DNA of 64,000 nucleotides from Streptococcus pneumoniae (GCF_001113365.1 NZ_CKYA01000001.1:379501-443500); one strand, 5' to 3'; shown: positions 49,947 to 58,346, numbered from the stretch's first letter. The notes: generated by a model from the sequence alone, not told the origin. Numbers and translations: made by a program.

Positions 49947-50314
49947 CCGTGACGCACTAAAAGAGAACCCCTCACTATCATTCTGATAACAAAAGAAGTG
50001 GTTACATAATTTGTTTCTGTATATAGAGGTAAAATCTTTTTTAACTCAGCAATATCATCAATAGTAGTTTGATTTACTTGTAAATCAGTTCGAGTTTTTG
50101 GGGCACTTCGTTCTTCAACTTGAGACCCAAATTTTAATACTTTATCCCAGTTTTGTTCAGCAGTAATTTTTTTAGAATCTAAATAAGCTTGATTTACGAC
50201 AAACCCATTAGTAAGATGAAGATTATCAAATTCTCCAGTTGCTTTTATTTCTTTTTTTAGAGCATCGATACTATTTCGTGTTTCTATTGCTAGTCTAACA
50301 GCTAATCTTACTAT
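49937..50314 (-). pseudogene. 125-codon ORF without a start codon (ATA in place of ATG)
   Basis: The frame is open from a TAA just upstream to TAG at 49939-49937. It would read VRLAVRLAIETRNSIDALKK after the start position and ends TSFVIRMIVRGSLLVRHGKI. A Shine-Dalgarno (AAGGTGG) lies four bases before an ATA at 50314-50312, exactly where a start is expected, and no ATG, GTG or TTG occurs for about 110 codons. A promoter (50341-50376) and a terminator frame it. It looks like a gene inactivated by ATG to ATA, unless ATA is used weakly. I do not recognise the family. Confidence 0.5.
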
Positions 50315-50340
50315 ATCACCACCTTTTTATTACTAATACT

Positions 50341-50376
50341 ATTATACAAAAAATGTTGTGTTTTTGTTACACATTA
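50341..50376 (-). promoter_or_regulatory. Promoter copy P2 upstream of the start-less ORF
   Basis: On the minus strand ATGTGTAACAAAAACACAAC is followed by TATAAT (50346-50341). It matches P1 at most positions from ATGTGT through TATAATAGT. The inverted repeat is less perfect here. Confidence 0.5.
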
Positions 50377-50529
50377 ATTTCAACTCTGTAAACAATAGAA
50401 ATTAATTCTAATAAATTCTTATAAAAATAACTAGTATAAATCCTTAATTTTAAACTATATCAAACCTTATCAATTTAGAAAACAATAGAATGGGAATAGT
50501 CATCTAAGGACTAATTTATGTAGTTTAAT

Positions 50530-50557
50530 GAGCCAGTATCTTTGGGTACTGGTTTTT
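50530..50557 (+). terminator. Isolated terminator at the right edge of the restriction-modification island
   Basis: AGCCAGTATC pairs with GGTACTGGTTTTT around TTTG. No plus-strand gene lies directly before it, so it may be a remnant of the gene that was here before insertion. Confidence 0.6.
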
Positions 50558-50741
50558 ACTTTTCTAGACTTTTTGACTACCTGTTAAAACTGGGTTAATT
50601 TTCGACAGTTTAACAGTTATTATGCAAAGTTTAAAAGATTAGAATTGTCAAAACAATCTGTCTAGGCTTGATTTTATCGCTTATTTACTATAAAATGAGA
50701 AGGAAAAATGTCAAACTTTTATATTGCAAATAGGAGAAATC

Positions 50742-52028
50742 ATGACAAAAACATTAAAACGTCCTGAGGTTTTATCACCTGCAGGGACTTTAGAGAAGCT
50801 AAAGGTAGCTGTTCAGTATGGAGCAGATGCTGTCTTTATCGGTGGTCAGGCCTATGGTCTCCGTAGCCGTGCAGGAAACTTTACCTTTGAACAGATGGAA
50901 GAAGGCGTCCAGTTTGCGGCTAAGTACGGTGCCAAAGTCTATGTAGCTGCCAATATGGTTATGCACGAAGGAAATGAAGCTGGTGCTGGTGAGTGGTTCC
51001 GTAAACTACGTGATATCGGCATTGCGGCAGTTATCGTGTCTGATCCGGCCTTGATTATGATTGCAGCAACAGAAGCACCAGGTCTTGAAATCCACCTTTC
51101 AACCCAAGCCAGTGCCACTAACTATGAAACCCTTGAGTTCTGGAAAGAACTGGGCTTGACTCGTGTCGTTTTGGCGCGTGAGGTTTCGATGGAAGAATTA
51201 GCTGAAATCCGCAAACGTACAGATGTTGAGATTGAAGCCTTTGTTCACGGAGCCATGTGTATTTCTTACTCTGGTCGTTGTACTCTTTCAAACCACATGA
51301 GTATGCGTGATGCTAACCGTGGTGGTTGCTCTCAATCTTGCCGTTGGAAATACGACCTTTACGATATGCCATTTGGTCAAGAACGCAAGAGCTTGAAAGG
51401 TGAAATTCCAGAAGAATTTTCAATGTCAGCCGTTGACATGTCTATGATTGACCATATCCCAGATATGATTGAAAATGGTGTGGACAGTCTTAAGATTGAA
51501 GGGCGTATGAAGTCTATTCACTACGTATCAACAGTAACCAACTGCTACAAGGCGGCTGTGGATGCCTATCTTGAAAGTCCTGAAAAGTTTGAATCTATCA
51601 AACAAGACTTGGTGGACGAGATGTGGAAGGTTGCCCAACGTGAATTAGCAACAGGTTTCTACTATGGTACACCATCTGAAAATGAGCAGTTGTTTGGTGC
51701 GCGTCGTAAAATTCCTGAGTATAAGTTTGTCGCTGAAGTGGTTTCTTATGATGATGAGACTCAAACGGCAACCATTCGTCAACGGAATGTCATCAACGAA
51801 GGCGATCAAGTTGAGTTTTATGGACCAGGTTTCCGTCATTTTGAAACCTATATTGAGGATCTTCACGATGCCAAAGGCAATAAAATCGACCGTGCTCCAA
51901 ATCCAATGGAACTATTGACTATTAAGGTGCCTCAACCTGTTCAAGCAGGAGACATGGTTCGTGCATTAAAAGAAGGACTCATCAATCTCTACAAAGAAGA
52001 TGGAACTAGTGTCACAGTTCGAGCTTAA
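50742..52028 (+). CDS. Peptidase U32 family protein (428 aa)
   Basis: U32 family, related to RlhA/TrhP tRNA or rRNA hydroxylation factors and to so-called collagenases. Signature: EAFVHGAMCISYSGRCTLSN with Cys residues and GGCSQSCRWKYDLYD, which form the Cys cluster of the family, then KIEGRMKSIHYV. The Cys pattern points to an iron-sulfur RNA-modification role more than to a protease. ATG 50742 follows TAGGAGAAA; an upstream in-frame TTG-type start is less likely. It stands alone, with terminator-like hairpins after it. Confidence 0.88.
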   Translation: MTKTLKRPEVLSPAGTLEKLKVAVQYGADAVFIGGQAYGLRSRAGNFTFEQMEEGVQFAAKYGAKVYVAANMVMHEGNEAGAGEWFRKLRDIGIAAVIVSDPALIMIAATEAPGLEIHLSTQASATNYETLEFWKELGLTRVVLAREVSMEELAEIRKRTDVEIEAFVHGAMCISYSGRCTLSNHMSMRDANRGGCSQSCRWKYDLYDMPFGQERKSLKGEIPEEFSMSAVDMSMIDHIPDMIENGVDSLKIEGRMKSIHYVSTVTNCYKAAVDAYLESPEKFESIKQDLVDEMWKVAQRELATGFYYGTPSENEQLFGARRKIPEYKFVAEVVSYDDETQTATIRQRNVINEGDQVEFYGPGFRHFETYIEDLHDAKGNKIDRAPNPMELLTIKVPQPVQAGDMVRALKEGLINLYKEDGTSVTVRA

Positions 52029-52377
52029 TGTAGTTGTTTAGTTTTAAAAAATTATGCAAAGCTCCATATACAACACTTAAACGAGATTAAAGAATGGCGA
52101 AATCCCTTGATGTGCAAGGGATTAGCTGTCCTTTTTTATTTTTAAGTGATAAAGTCGGAGCTTAGGTATCAAAGCCTATCAAATTAAACAAAGAAGCGAT
52201 GCCGTCGATATTTTGAAATCCTATATTTAAACTTAACACTCTCTATTATTTTGTGGTAGAGAGTTTTTTGTTAATAAACTTTTACAAAATGACATATATA
52301 TGTTGCATTAAGTTAGATATATGATATAATATTGTTAAAAAAAGGCGCAACTTTTTAAAATTATAAGGAGGACGCAG
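52029..52377 (+). other. Intergenic region with two terminators and a promoter
   Basis: Two hairpins are seen: AATCCCTTGA/CAAGGGATT (52101-52123, then CTTTTTTATTTTT) and ACTCTCTA/TAGAGAGT (52238-52262, then TTTTTT). A promoter TTGCAT-16-TATAAT lies at 52303-52330 and a CATATATATG palindrome at 52293-52302, next to the -35, may be the operator of the following XRE regulator. I see no gene here. Confidence 0.6.
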
Positions 52378-52587
52378 GTGGCTAAAAATTTAAAATTAAA
52401 ATTAGCTCGTGTAGAGCTTGATTTAACTCAAGGTCAACTGGCAGAGGCTGTCGGGGTGACGCGCCAGACTATTGGTTTGATAGAGGCGGGAAAATACAAT
52501 CCTAGCCTCTCGCTCTGCCAGTCCATTTGCAGATGTTTAGGGAAAACCCTAGACCAACTATTTTGGGAGGAAGAAGATGAAGAATAG
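52378..52587 (+). CDS. XRE-type helix-turn-helix transcriptional regulator (69 aa)
   Basis: A single Cro/CI-type domain: LARVELDLTQGQLAEAVGVT, RQTIGLIEAGKYNPSLSL, then LGKTLDQLFWEEE. Such short regulators commonly control the membrane-protein genes that follow. GTG 52378 has AAGGAGG at good spacing. The last codons (WEEED) encode the ribosome site of the next gene, which overlaps by 11 nt. Its own promoter carries a palindrome that may be its operator. Confidence 0.88.
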   Translation: MAKNLKLKLARVELDLTQGQLAEAVGVTRQTIGLIEAGKYNPSLSLCQSICRCLGKTLDQLFWEEEDEE

Positions 52588-53050
52588 AAAAAAACTTGTG
52601 ATCAAAGATGAACGTACGGAAAAATTGGATGGAAAGATTTCAGGAGAAATTCTCTTTGGAATGTTCCTATTTTTGGCACTGGAAATTTTTGCCAAAGTTT
52701 ATATTTTCAATTTAACACTTCTGTCCTATTTGCCAGAATTACTTTTATTGATTGGAGTTGGTTTGTATGCCATTATTCGCCGCATGTATGTAGGAATTGA
52801 TATTCGAGATATTGTTGAGAATACTGGAAAAGAAAGAATTTTATCTGCTTTGGGATTTTCTATAGTGATTTTACTGATTGATATCGTAGGTAATCGAGAG
52901 GAACTAGTCAGTCTATTGACTTGGAAGTACTCCCTAAAAGTGATCCTAGCAGTTATCATCTATCTAGTTGGGAGTTATTCTATGGATAGAGTTATCCTAT
53001 ACTTGAATCGCAGAAATCAGCAAGTTTGGGAGGAAGAAGATGGTAAATAA
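52577..53050 (+). CDS. Four-helix membrane protein in an XRE operon, DUF6773-like (157 aa)
   Basis: Begins with a polar stretch DERTEKLDGKISGE, followed by four predicted helices (ILFGMFLFLALEIFAKVYIF and others). The DERxEkl...Kisge motif is shared with the following gene, so the two are related. No catalytic motif. Start ATG 52577 lies in the XRE gene and uses the GGGAGGAAGAAG in that gene as ribosome site. Function unknown; likely a stress- or drug-responsive pair controlled by the XRE protein. Confidence 0.65.
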   Translation: MKNRKKLVIKDERTEKLDGKISGEILFGMFLFLALEIFAKVYIFNLTLLSYLPELLLLIGVGLYAIIRRMYVGIDIRDIVENTGKERILSALGFSIVILLIDIVGNREELVSLLTWKYSLKVILAVIIYLVGSYSMDRVILYLNRRNQQVWEEEDGK

Positions 53051-53528
53051 ATTTATTCATTATCAATTACTTGACGAAAGAGAAGAACAACTAATCAATA
53101 AAGCTGGGGCAGAATCCTTTACCCTCTTCATTGGGCTTGTGCTTCTAAGCTATTTGGTGGCTGTATTAGCTCCCTCTCTTTTTAATCCGAATTTTCTAGT
53201 CTATATTCTGATAGTAGGAATTTTCTTCTTTTTCAATCGTGCCCGTTATCTGGGAGTGACCTACTATAGTCGTTTTCATTTTACGATTTTGGGTTGTTTT
53301 TTCCTAACCTTGGCGATTACGGCTCTTTTGATGTTGCAGAATTATCAATTCAACATAGAAATTTATCAGCATAATCCTTTGAACGTTAAATACTTATCTG
53401 CTTGGGTCATTACTTATCTGATTTACCTTCCTTGGGTTTTTATCGGCAATCTCGGTCTTAGGAGCTATGGCGAATGGGCTCAGAAAAAATTTGAACAAGA
53501 TATGGATGAACTGGAGAGTGGTGAATAG
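53040..53528 (+). CDS. Second membrane protein of the XRE operon, DUF3278-like (162 aa)
   Basis: Starts VNKFIHYQLLDEREEQLINK, which shares the DERxEQL motif of the preceding protein, and has four predicted membrane helices. It overlaps the preceding gene by 11 nt in the same way as that gene overlaps the regulator: the upstream C-terminus WEEED encodes an identical ribosome site and the ATG. Function unknown. Confidence 0.65.
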   Translation: MVNKFIHYQLLDEREEQLINKAGAESFTLFIGLVLLSYLVAVLAPSLFNPNFLVYILIVGIFFFFNRARYLGVTYYSRFHFTILGCFFLTLAITALLMLQNYQFNIEIYQHNPLNVKYLSAWVITYLIYLPWVFIGNLGLRSYGEWAQKKFEQDMDELESGE

Positions 53529-53563
53529 CTTGTTACTCTTTTCTCAATCCGGCTAAAATGTGA

Positions 53564-53615
53564 TATAATAGTACTAATTTATTGGAATACATGAAAGTTT
53601 TTGAAAGTTTTCATG
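53564..53615 (+). promoter_or_regulatory. pncB promoter and downstream inverted repeat
   Basis: TATAAT at 53564-53569 with a poor -35, then CATGAAA (53590-53596) and TTTCATG (53609-53615) as an inverted repeat in the leader. It may be an operator of a niacin-responsive repressor or only a leader hairpin. Confidence 0.4.
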
Positions 53616-53643
53616 GGTTTCTAGTTAAGGAAGTAGGAAAAGT

Positions 53644-55104
53644 ATGTATCCAGATGATAGTTTGACATTGCACACGGACTTGTACCAGATTAACATGATG
53701 CAGGTTTACTTTGACCAAGGAATTCACAATAAAAAGGCGGTCTTTGAGGTGTATTTCCGCCAGCAGCCTTTTAAGAATGGCTATGCGGTTTTTGCAGGTT
53801 TGGAAAGAATTGTGAGCTATCTTGAAGACCTGTGTTTTTCAGATAGTGATATTGCCTATTTGGAGTCGCTAGGCTATCATGGAGCATTCTTGGATTACCT
53901 TCGCAATTTCAAGTTGGAGTTGACCGTTCGTTCTGCCCAAGAAGGGGACTTGGTTTTTGCTAATGAACCGATTGTGCAGGTGGAAGGCCCTCTAGCCCAA
54001 TGTCAGTTGGTCGAAACGGCTCTTTTGAACATTGTCAATTACCAGACCTTGGTGGCGACGAAGGCAGCTCGTATTCGTTCGGTTATTGAAGATGAACCCT
54101 TGATGGAGTTTGGGACACGTCGGGCGCAAGAGATGGATGCGGCTATCTGGGGAACACGCGCAGCGGTGATTGGTGGCGCCAATGGAACTAGCAATGTGCG
54201 TGCTGGTAAACTCTTTGACATTCCTGTTTTGGGGACTCACGCCCATTCCTTGGTGCAGGTTTATGGCAATGATTATGAGGCTTTCAAGGCTTATGCTGCA
54301 ACCCACAAAAATTGTGTCTTTCTTGTGGATACCTATGACACCCTTCGTATTGGGGTACCCGCTGCCATTCAGGTGGCGCGTGAGCTGGGTGACCAGATTC
54401 ACTTTATGGGTGTGCGGATTGACTCTGGGGATATTGCTTACATTTCCAAGAAAGTCCGTCAGCAACTGGACGAGGCTGGATTTACAGAGGCTAAGATTTA
54501 TGCTTCTAATGATTTGGACGAAAATACTATCCTCAACCTCAAGATGCAAAAGGCCAAGATTGATGTCTGGGGCGTGGGTACCAAGCTGATCACAGCCTAT
54601 GACCAGCCAGCTCTTGGGGCAGTTTACAAGATTGTTGCAATCGAAGATGAAAATGGTAACATGCGCAATACCATCAAGCTGTCTAATAATGCGGAAAAAG
54701 TTTCTACGCCAGGTAAGAAGCAGGTGTGGCGTATTACCAGTCGTGAAAAAGGCAAGTCAGAGGGTGACTACATCACTTATGATGGTGTTGATGTGAGTGA
54801 CATGACAGAAATCAAGATGTTCCATCCGACTTATACCTACATCAAGAAGACGGTTCGTAATTTTGATGCCGTTCCTCTCTTGGTGGATATCTTTAAGGAA
54901 GGAAAATTGATTTACAACCTGCCTAGTTTGACTGAGATTCAGGACTATGCTCGTAAGGAATTTGACAAGCTTTGGGATGAATACAAGCGCGTGCTCAATC
55001 CGCAGCACTATCCAGTGGATTTGGCGCGTGATGTATGGCAAGATAAGATGGACTTGATTGATAAGATGCGCAAGGAAGCCCTTGGTGAAGGAGAAGAAGA
55101 ATGA
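53644..55104 (+). CDS. pncB: Nicotinate phosphoribosyltransferase (486 aa)
   Basis: First step of NAD salvage from nicotinic acid. Seen are LTLHTDLYQINMMQVYF near the start, AVFEVYFRQQPF, the active-site region EFGTRRAQEMDAAIWGTRAA with the His-equivalent environment, GTHAHSLVQVY with catalytic His, GVRIDSGDIAYISK, and WGVGTKLITAYD. The gene overlaps nadE by four bases, with its acid C-terminus (GEGEEE) encoding the ribosome site of nadE. Confidence 0.95.
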   Translation: MYPDDSLTLHTDLYQINMMQVYFDQGIHNKKAVFEVYFRQQPFKNGYAVFAGLERIVSYLEDLCFSDSDIAYLESLGYHGAFLDYLRNFKLELTVRSAQEGDLVFANEPIVQVEGPLAQCQLVETALLNIVNYQTLVATKAARIRSVIEDEPLMEFGTRRAQEMDAAIWGTRAAVIGGANGTSNVRAGKLFDIPVLGTHAHSLVQVYGNDYEAFKAYAATHKNCVFLVDTYDTLRIGVPAAIQVARELGDQIHFMGVRIDSGDIAYISKKVRQQLDEAGFTEAKIYASNDLDENTILNLKMQKAKIDVWGVGTKLITAYDQPALGAVYKIVAIEDENGNMRNTIKLSNNAEKVSTPGKKQVWRITSREKGKSEGDYITYDGVDVSDMTEIKMFHPTYTYIKKTVRNFDAVPLLVDIFKEGKLIYNLPSLTEIQDYARKEFDKLWDEYKRVLNPQHYPVDLARDVWQDKMDLIDKMRKEALGEGEEE

Positions 55105-55925
55105 GTTTGCAAGAAACCATTATCCAAGAATTGGGTGTCAAACCAGTGATTGATTCCCAGGAAGAAATCCGTCGTTCTATTGATTTCTTAAAAAGATACC
55201 TGAAAAAACATCCCTTTCTTAAAACTTTTGTGCTAGGGATTTCTGGAGGACAAGACTCAACCTTAGCAGGACGATTGGCTCAACTGGCCATGGAAGAATT
55301 GCGAGCAGAAACGGGAGACGACAGCTACAAATTTATCGCTGTTCGTTTGCCATATGGAGTGCAAGCTGATGAAGCAGATGCTCAAAAAGCTCTTGCTTTC
55401 ATCCAACCAGATGTCAGCTTGGTAGTTAATATCAAGGAATCAGCTGATGCCATGACAGCTGCAGTTGAAGCGACAGGTAGTCCTGTTTCAGACTTCAACA
55501 AGGGTAATATCAAGGCTCGTTGCCGTATGATTGCCCAATATGCTCTGGCTGGTGCCCATAGCGGAGCGGTCATTGGAACAGACCATGCTGCGGAAAATAT
55601 CACAGGTTTCTTTACCAAGTTTGGTGATGGGGGTGCAGATATTCTCCCTCTTTATCGCCTCAATAAACGTCAAGGAAAACAACTCTTGCAGGAACTTGGT
55701 GCAGACCCAGCCCTTTATGAAAAAATCCCAACAGCAGACCTAGAAGAAGACAAACCAGGTCTGGCTGACGAAGTTGCACTTGGAGTCACTTATGAAGAGA
55801 TTGACGACTACCTAGAAGGCAAAACAATTAGCCCAGAAGCCCAAGCGACTATCGAAAACTGGTGGCACAAAGGTCAACATAAACGCCACCTACCAATCAC
55901 CGTATTTGATGATTTTTGGGAGTGA
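55101..55925 (+). CDS. nadE: NAD+ synthase, ammonia-dependent (274 aa)
   Basis: Last step of NAD synthesis. The PP-loop GISGGQDSTLAGRL is at about residues 46-59, followed by RLPYGVQADEADAQKAL, VIGTDHAAENITGFFTKFGDGGADILPL and RQGKQLLQELG. It has no glutaminase domain. Translation is coupled to pncB by an ATGA overlap, so salvage enzyme and synthase are made together. Confidence 0.96.
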   Translation: MSLQETIIQELGVKPVIDSQEEIRRSIDFLKRYLKKHPFLKTFVLGISGGQDSTLAGRLAQLAMEELRAETGDDSYKFIAVRLPYGVQADEADAQKALAFIQPDVSLVVNIKESADAMTAAVEATGSPVSDFNKGNIKARCRMIAQYALAGAHSGAVIGTDHAAENITGFFTKFGDGGADILPLYRLNKRQGKQLLQELGADPALYEKIPTADLEEDKPGLADEVALGVTYEEIDDYLEGKTISPEAQATIENWWHKGQHKRHLPITVFDDFWE

Positions 55926-55967
55926 GACAGAAATCGGTAACTCGAAGAGTTCGATTTCGTCGTCTCA
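55923..55967 (+). other. Long hairpin over the nadE stop codon
   Basis: TGAGAC (55923-55928, containing the stop codon) pairs with GTCTCA (55962-55967); inside, AATCG/CGATT and CTC/GAG pair around GAA. There is no T run. It may slow polymerase or protect the 3' end. The DNA from here to 56113 holds no clear gene. Confidence 0.4.
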
Positions 55968-56113
55968 CCCCTGCAACGATGACTAGGTTTGAGAGTGCAT
56001 TTCAAACCAGACAGCGACTGCGTCAAGGAATTAGACGAAAAACTTGTTTTTTAGTTATTACTGAGTTTAGTCTTTTTACCTTGAGCCTAGAAATAAGAAA
56101 GCGAGGTATCGTC

Positions 56114-56665
56114 ATGAAATCTATCGGTACGCAAATATTACAGACAGATCGTTTAATCTTGCGAAGATTTGTGGAAAGTGATGCAGAAGCCATGTTTCAG
56201 AATTGGGCTTCATCTGCTGAGAATCTAACCTACGTCACCTGGGATCCTCATCCTGATGTCGAGGTCACTCGGAACTCGATTCGAAATTGGGTTGCCTCCT
56301 ATACCAATCCCAACTATTACAAATGGGCTATTTGTCTCAAAGAAAATCCTGAGCAAGTGATAGGAGATATCAGTATCGTTGAAATGGATGAGAACGATTC
56401 TTCTTGTGAAATTGGCTATGTGCTAGGAAAGGTTTACTGGGGGAATGGTATGATGACAGAGGTCTTGAAAGCTGTCTTGGACTTTTGTTTTACTCAAGTA
56501 GGCTTTCAAAAAGTCAAGGCACGTTATGCCAGTCTCAATCCAGCTTCAGGTCGTGTCATGGAGAAAGCAGGGATGTCCTATCTAAAGACTATTATCAATG
56601 GTGTAGAGAGAAAAGGCTATCTTGCGGACCTTATTTATTATCAGATAAGTAGGGAAGAATGTTGA
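56114..56665 (+). CDS. RimJ/RimL-type GNAT acetyltransferase (183 aa)
   Basis: Acetyltransferase_3-type GNAT: LQTDRLILRRFVESDAEAMF at the start, IGDISIVEMDENDSSCEIGY, YWGNGMMTEVLKAVLDFCF (acetyl-CoA motif), KVKARYASLNPASGRVMEKAG. Substrate unknown; such enzymes can acetylate ribosomal proteins or small molecules. ATG 56114 follows GCGAGG; the much longer frame from 55916 reads through the hairpin region and lacks a ribosome site. Confidence 0.85.
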   Translation: MKSIGTQILQTDRLILRRFVESDAEAMFQNWASSAENLTYVTWDPHPDVEVTRNSIRNWVASYTNPNYYKWAICLKENPEQVIGDISIVEMDENDSSCEIGYVLGKVYWGNGMMTEVLKAVLDFCFTQVGFQKVKARYASLNPASGRVMEKAGMSYLKTIINGVERKGYLADLIYYQISREEC

Positions 56666-56852
56666 ATTCTATTTTCTGTTTCTATCGAAGTCAACTATTT
56701 ATTGTAAATATAATAATTGGCATCCCAAGTTTATTTGCAACTTTAAAATAGCATATTGATTAGTACAAGATAGATGTTCTAGTTCCTTCTTTAATTTTGT
56801 TTAGTATTAGTTAAAAAATCGCTTTGTAGTAACTTTTAGAAGGAGGATGTAA

Positions 56853-56882
56853 TGGCAAAATCTAATCCCAATAAGCGCTAAG
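56853..56882 (+). pseudogene. Severed N-terminus of the choline-binding protein gene
   Basis: ATG 56853 has a strong AAGGAGG and begins MAKSNPNKR, then meets TAG at 56880-56882. One extra base near 56880 would join it in frame to the downstream signal-peptide segment ALRKLGKIFGSVII. So a 1-nt deletion has cut the first nine codons from the rest of the gene. Confidence 0.6.
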
Positions 56883-56914
56883 CATTACGTAAACTCGGAA
56901 AGATTTTTGGTTCT

Positions 56915-57775
56915 GTGATAATCGGGCTAACTTTATTTTTAGGAGGAATCCTGAATACAAGTTTTGTTCATGCTGATGGAACAGGAGTGACATTTATTAA
57001 AGACGATACCCGCCGTAAAGGAGAGGAACCGGAGACTGATGTTGATGAAGTAGGAAATATTATTGTTAAAGTTCCAGCTAAGGATAGCGTTGAAACAAAA
57101 GTAATTCCAATCGAAACAGAATATCTCGATGACCCAACTCTTGATAAGGGTCAAGAAGTAGAAGAAGCAGGAGAAATTGGTGAAATTACGCTTACTACAA
57201 TTTATACTGTAGATGAACGTGATGGAACAATTGAAGAAACTACTTCTCGTCAAATTACTAAAGAGATGGTAAAAAGACGTGTAAGGAGAGGGACGAGAGA
57301 ACCTGAAAAAGTTGTTGTTCCTAAGAAATCATCTATTCCTTCGTATCCTGTATCTGTTACATCTAATCAAGGAACAGATGCAGCATTAGAACCAGCTAAA
57401 CCAGTTGCTCCAACAACAGGCTGGAAACAAGAAAATGGTATGTGGTATTTTTATAATACTGATGGTTCCATGGCAACAGGTTGGGTACAAGTGAATGGTT
57501 CATGGTACTATCTAAACTCTAACGGTTCCATGGCAACAGGTTGGGAGCAAGTTGATGGTTCATGGTACTATCTAAACGATAATGGTTCCATGGAGACAGG
57601 TTGGCTACGAAATAATGGTTCATGGTACTACCTCAACAGCAACGGTTCTATGAAAGCCAGCCAATGGTTCCAAGTTGGTAGTAAATGGTATTATGTAAAT
57701 GCATCGGGTGAGCTAGCGGTCAATACAAGTATAGATGGCTATAGAGTCAATGATAATGGTGAATGGGTGCGTTAA
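56915..57775 (+). CDS. Choline-binding surface protein with G5 domain, signal peptide damaged by frameshift (286 aa from GTG)
   Basis: The remaining frame has a hydrophobic stretch IIGLTLFLGGILNTSFVHA (rest of a signal peptide), a G5-like domain (about residues 45-120, with LDKGQEVEEAGEIGEITLTT), a linker, and five or six choline-binding repeats (GWKQENGMWYFYNTDGSMAT, GSWYYLNSNGSMATGW) that hold teichoic-acid choline. The original start is cut off by a frameshift at about 56880. GTG 56915, 32 bases after the premature stop, could restart translation but would lack the positive n-region. Closed by a terminator and followed by a BOX element. Confidence 0.75.
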   Translation: MIIGLTLFLGGILNTSFVHADGTGVTFIKDDTRRKGEEPETDVDEVGNIIVKVPAKDSVETKVIPIETEYLDDPTLDKGQEVEEAGEIGEITLTTIYTVDERDGTIEETTSRQITKEMVKRRVRRGTREPEKVVVPKKSSIPSYPVSVTSNQGTDAALEPAKPVAPTTGWKQENGMWYFYNTDGSMATGWVQVNGSWYYLNSNGSMATGWEQVDGSWYYLNDNGSMETGWLRNNGSWYYLNSNGSMKASQWFQVGSKWYYVNASGELAVNTSIDGYRVNDNGEWVR

Positions 57776-57868
57776 TAGATTCCTCCCTGCGACACAATTG
57801 ATAATAGTATATCTGAATATATAATTATGTATAAAAAGCTATAGATAAGCCCATCTTATAGCGACTAT

Positions 57869-57926
57869 AAAAAAGTGAACAAGCCTAGTCTTCTGTACAT
57901 TAGAATTCAGGTTTGTTCACTTTTTG
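57869..57926 (+). terminator. Terminator after the choline-binding protein
   Basis: AAAAGTGAACAAGCCT pairs with AGGTTTGTTCACTTTTT around a longer loop. Confidence 0.7.
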
Positions 57927-57930
57927 TTTA

Positions 57931-58081
57931 ATACTCAATGAAAATCAAAGAGCAAACTAGCCGCAGGTTGCTCAAAGACCTGCTTTGAGGCTGTAGATAG
58001 AACTGACGAAGTCAGCTCAAAACACTGTTTTGAGGTTGTGGATGAAGCTGACGCGGTTTGAAGAGATTTTCGAAGAGTATA
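57931..58081 (+). repeat. BOX element with one boxB and a partial second
   Basis: ATACTCAATGAAAATCAAAG (boxA), then a boxB unit with AACTGACGAAGTCAG and a CAAAACACTGTTTTG hairpin, then boxC (TGACGCGGTTTGAAGAGATT). The boxA part is short by the segment GGAAGCTA that other copies contain. Confidence 0.85.
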
Positions 58082-58346
58082 AGTCTTTGATTTTGAGACT
58101 AAGGAGAGTCAGGGTCAAAGTAGTGAATGATTCTGAAACAACTCATAATACTCTCTTGAGAGGACAGATAAGAGTAACAAATATGGTGCTACTCATGTGT
58201 CTTGCATTTTGATTTACAAACAGCGAAGAAAATATAGGAAGCTGAAATAAAATATAGATGAATCAATTTGGAGAGTCAACGCAATCTGTTGTAGATATAA
58301 TATCTTAGCGATTTATTGGTATTAGAAGATTTAGAGAAATTCTTTC
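58082..58346. other. Intergenic remainder with a degenerate RUP-type stretch
   Basis: From 58233 (TATAGGAAGCTGAAATAAAA) the sequence resembles the first half of the RUP-type elements elsewhere in the window, then the similarity fades by about 58300. The 61-codon frame crossing the BOX end and this DNA has no ribosome site and I do not accept it as a gene. Confidence 0.3.

Noticed and set aside
55916..56113. N-terminal extension of the GNAT at 56114 into the nadE 3' region
   Set aside because: The extra 66 codons run through the stop-codon hairpin of nadE, are unrelated to GNAT domains and have no ribosome site. ATG 56114 fits the family start.
58030..58212. 60-codon plus-strand frame after the choline-binding gene
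   Set aside because: It starts in boxC of a BOX element, has no ribosome site and ends in DNA resembling a decayed RUP element.
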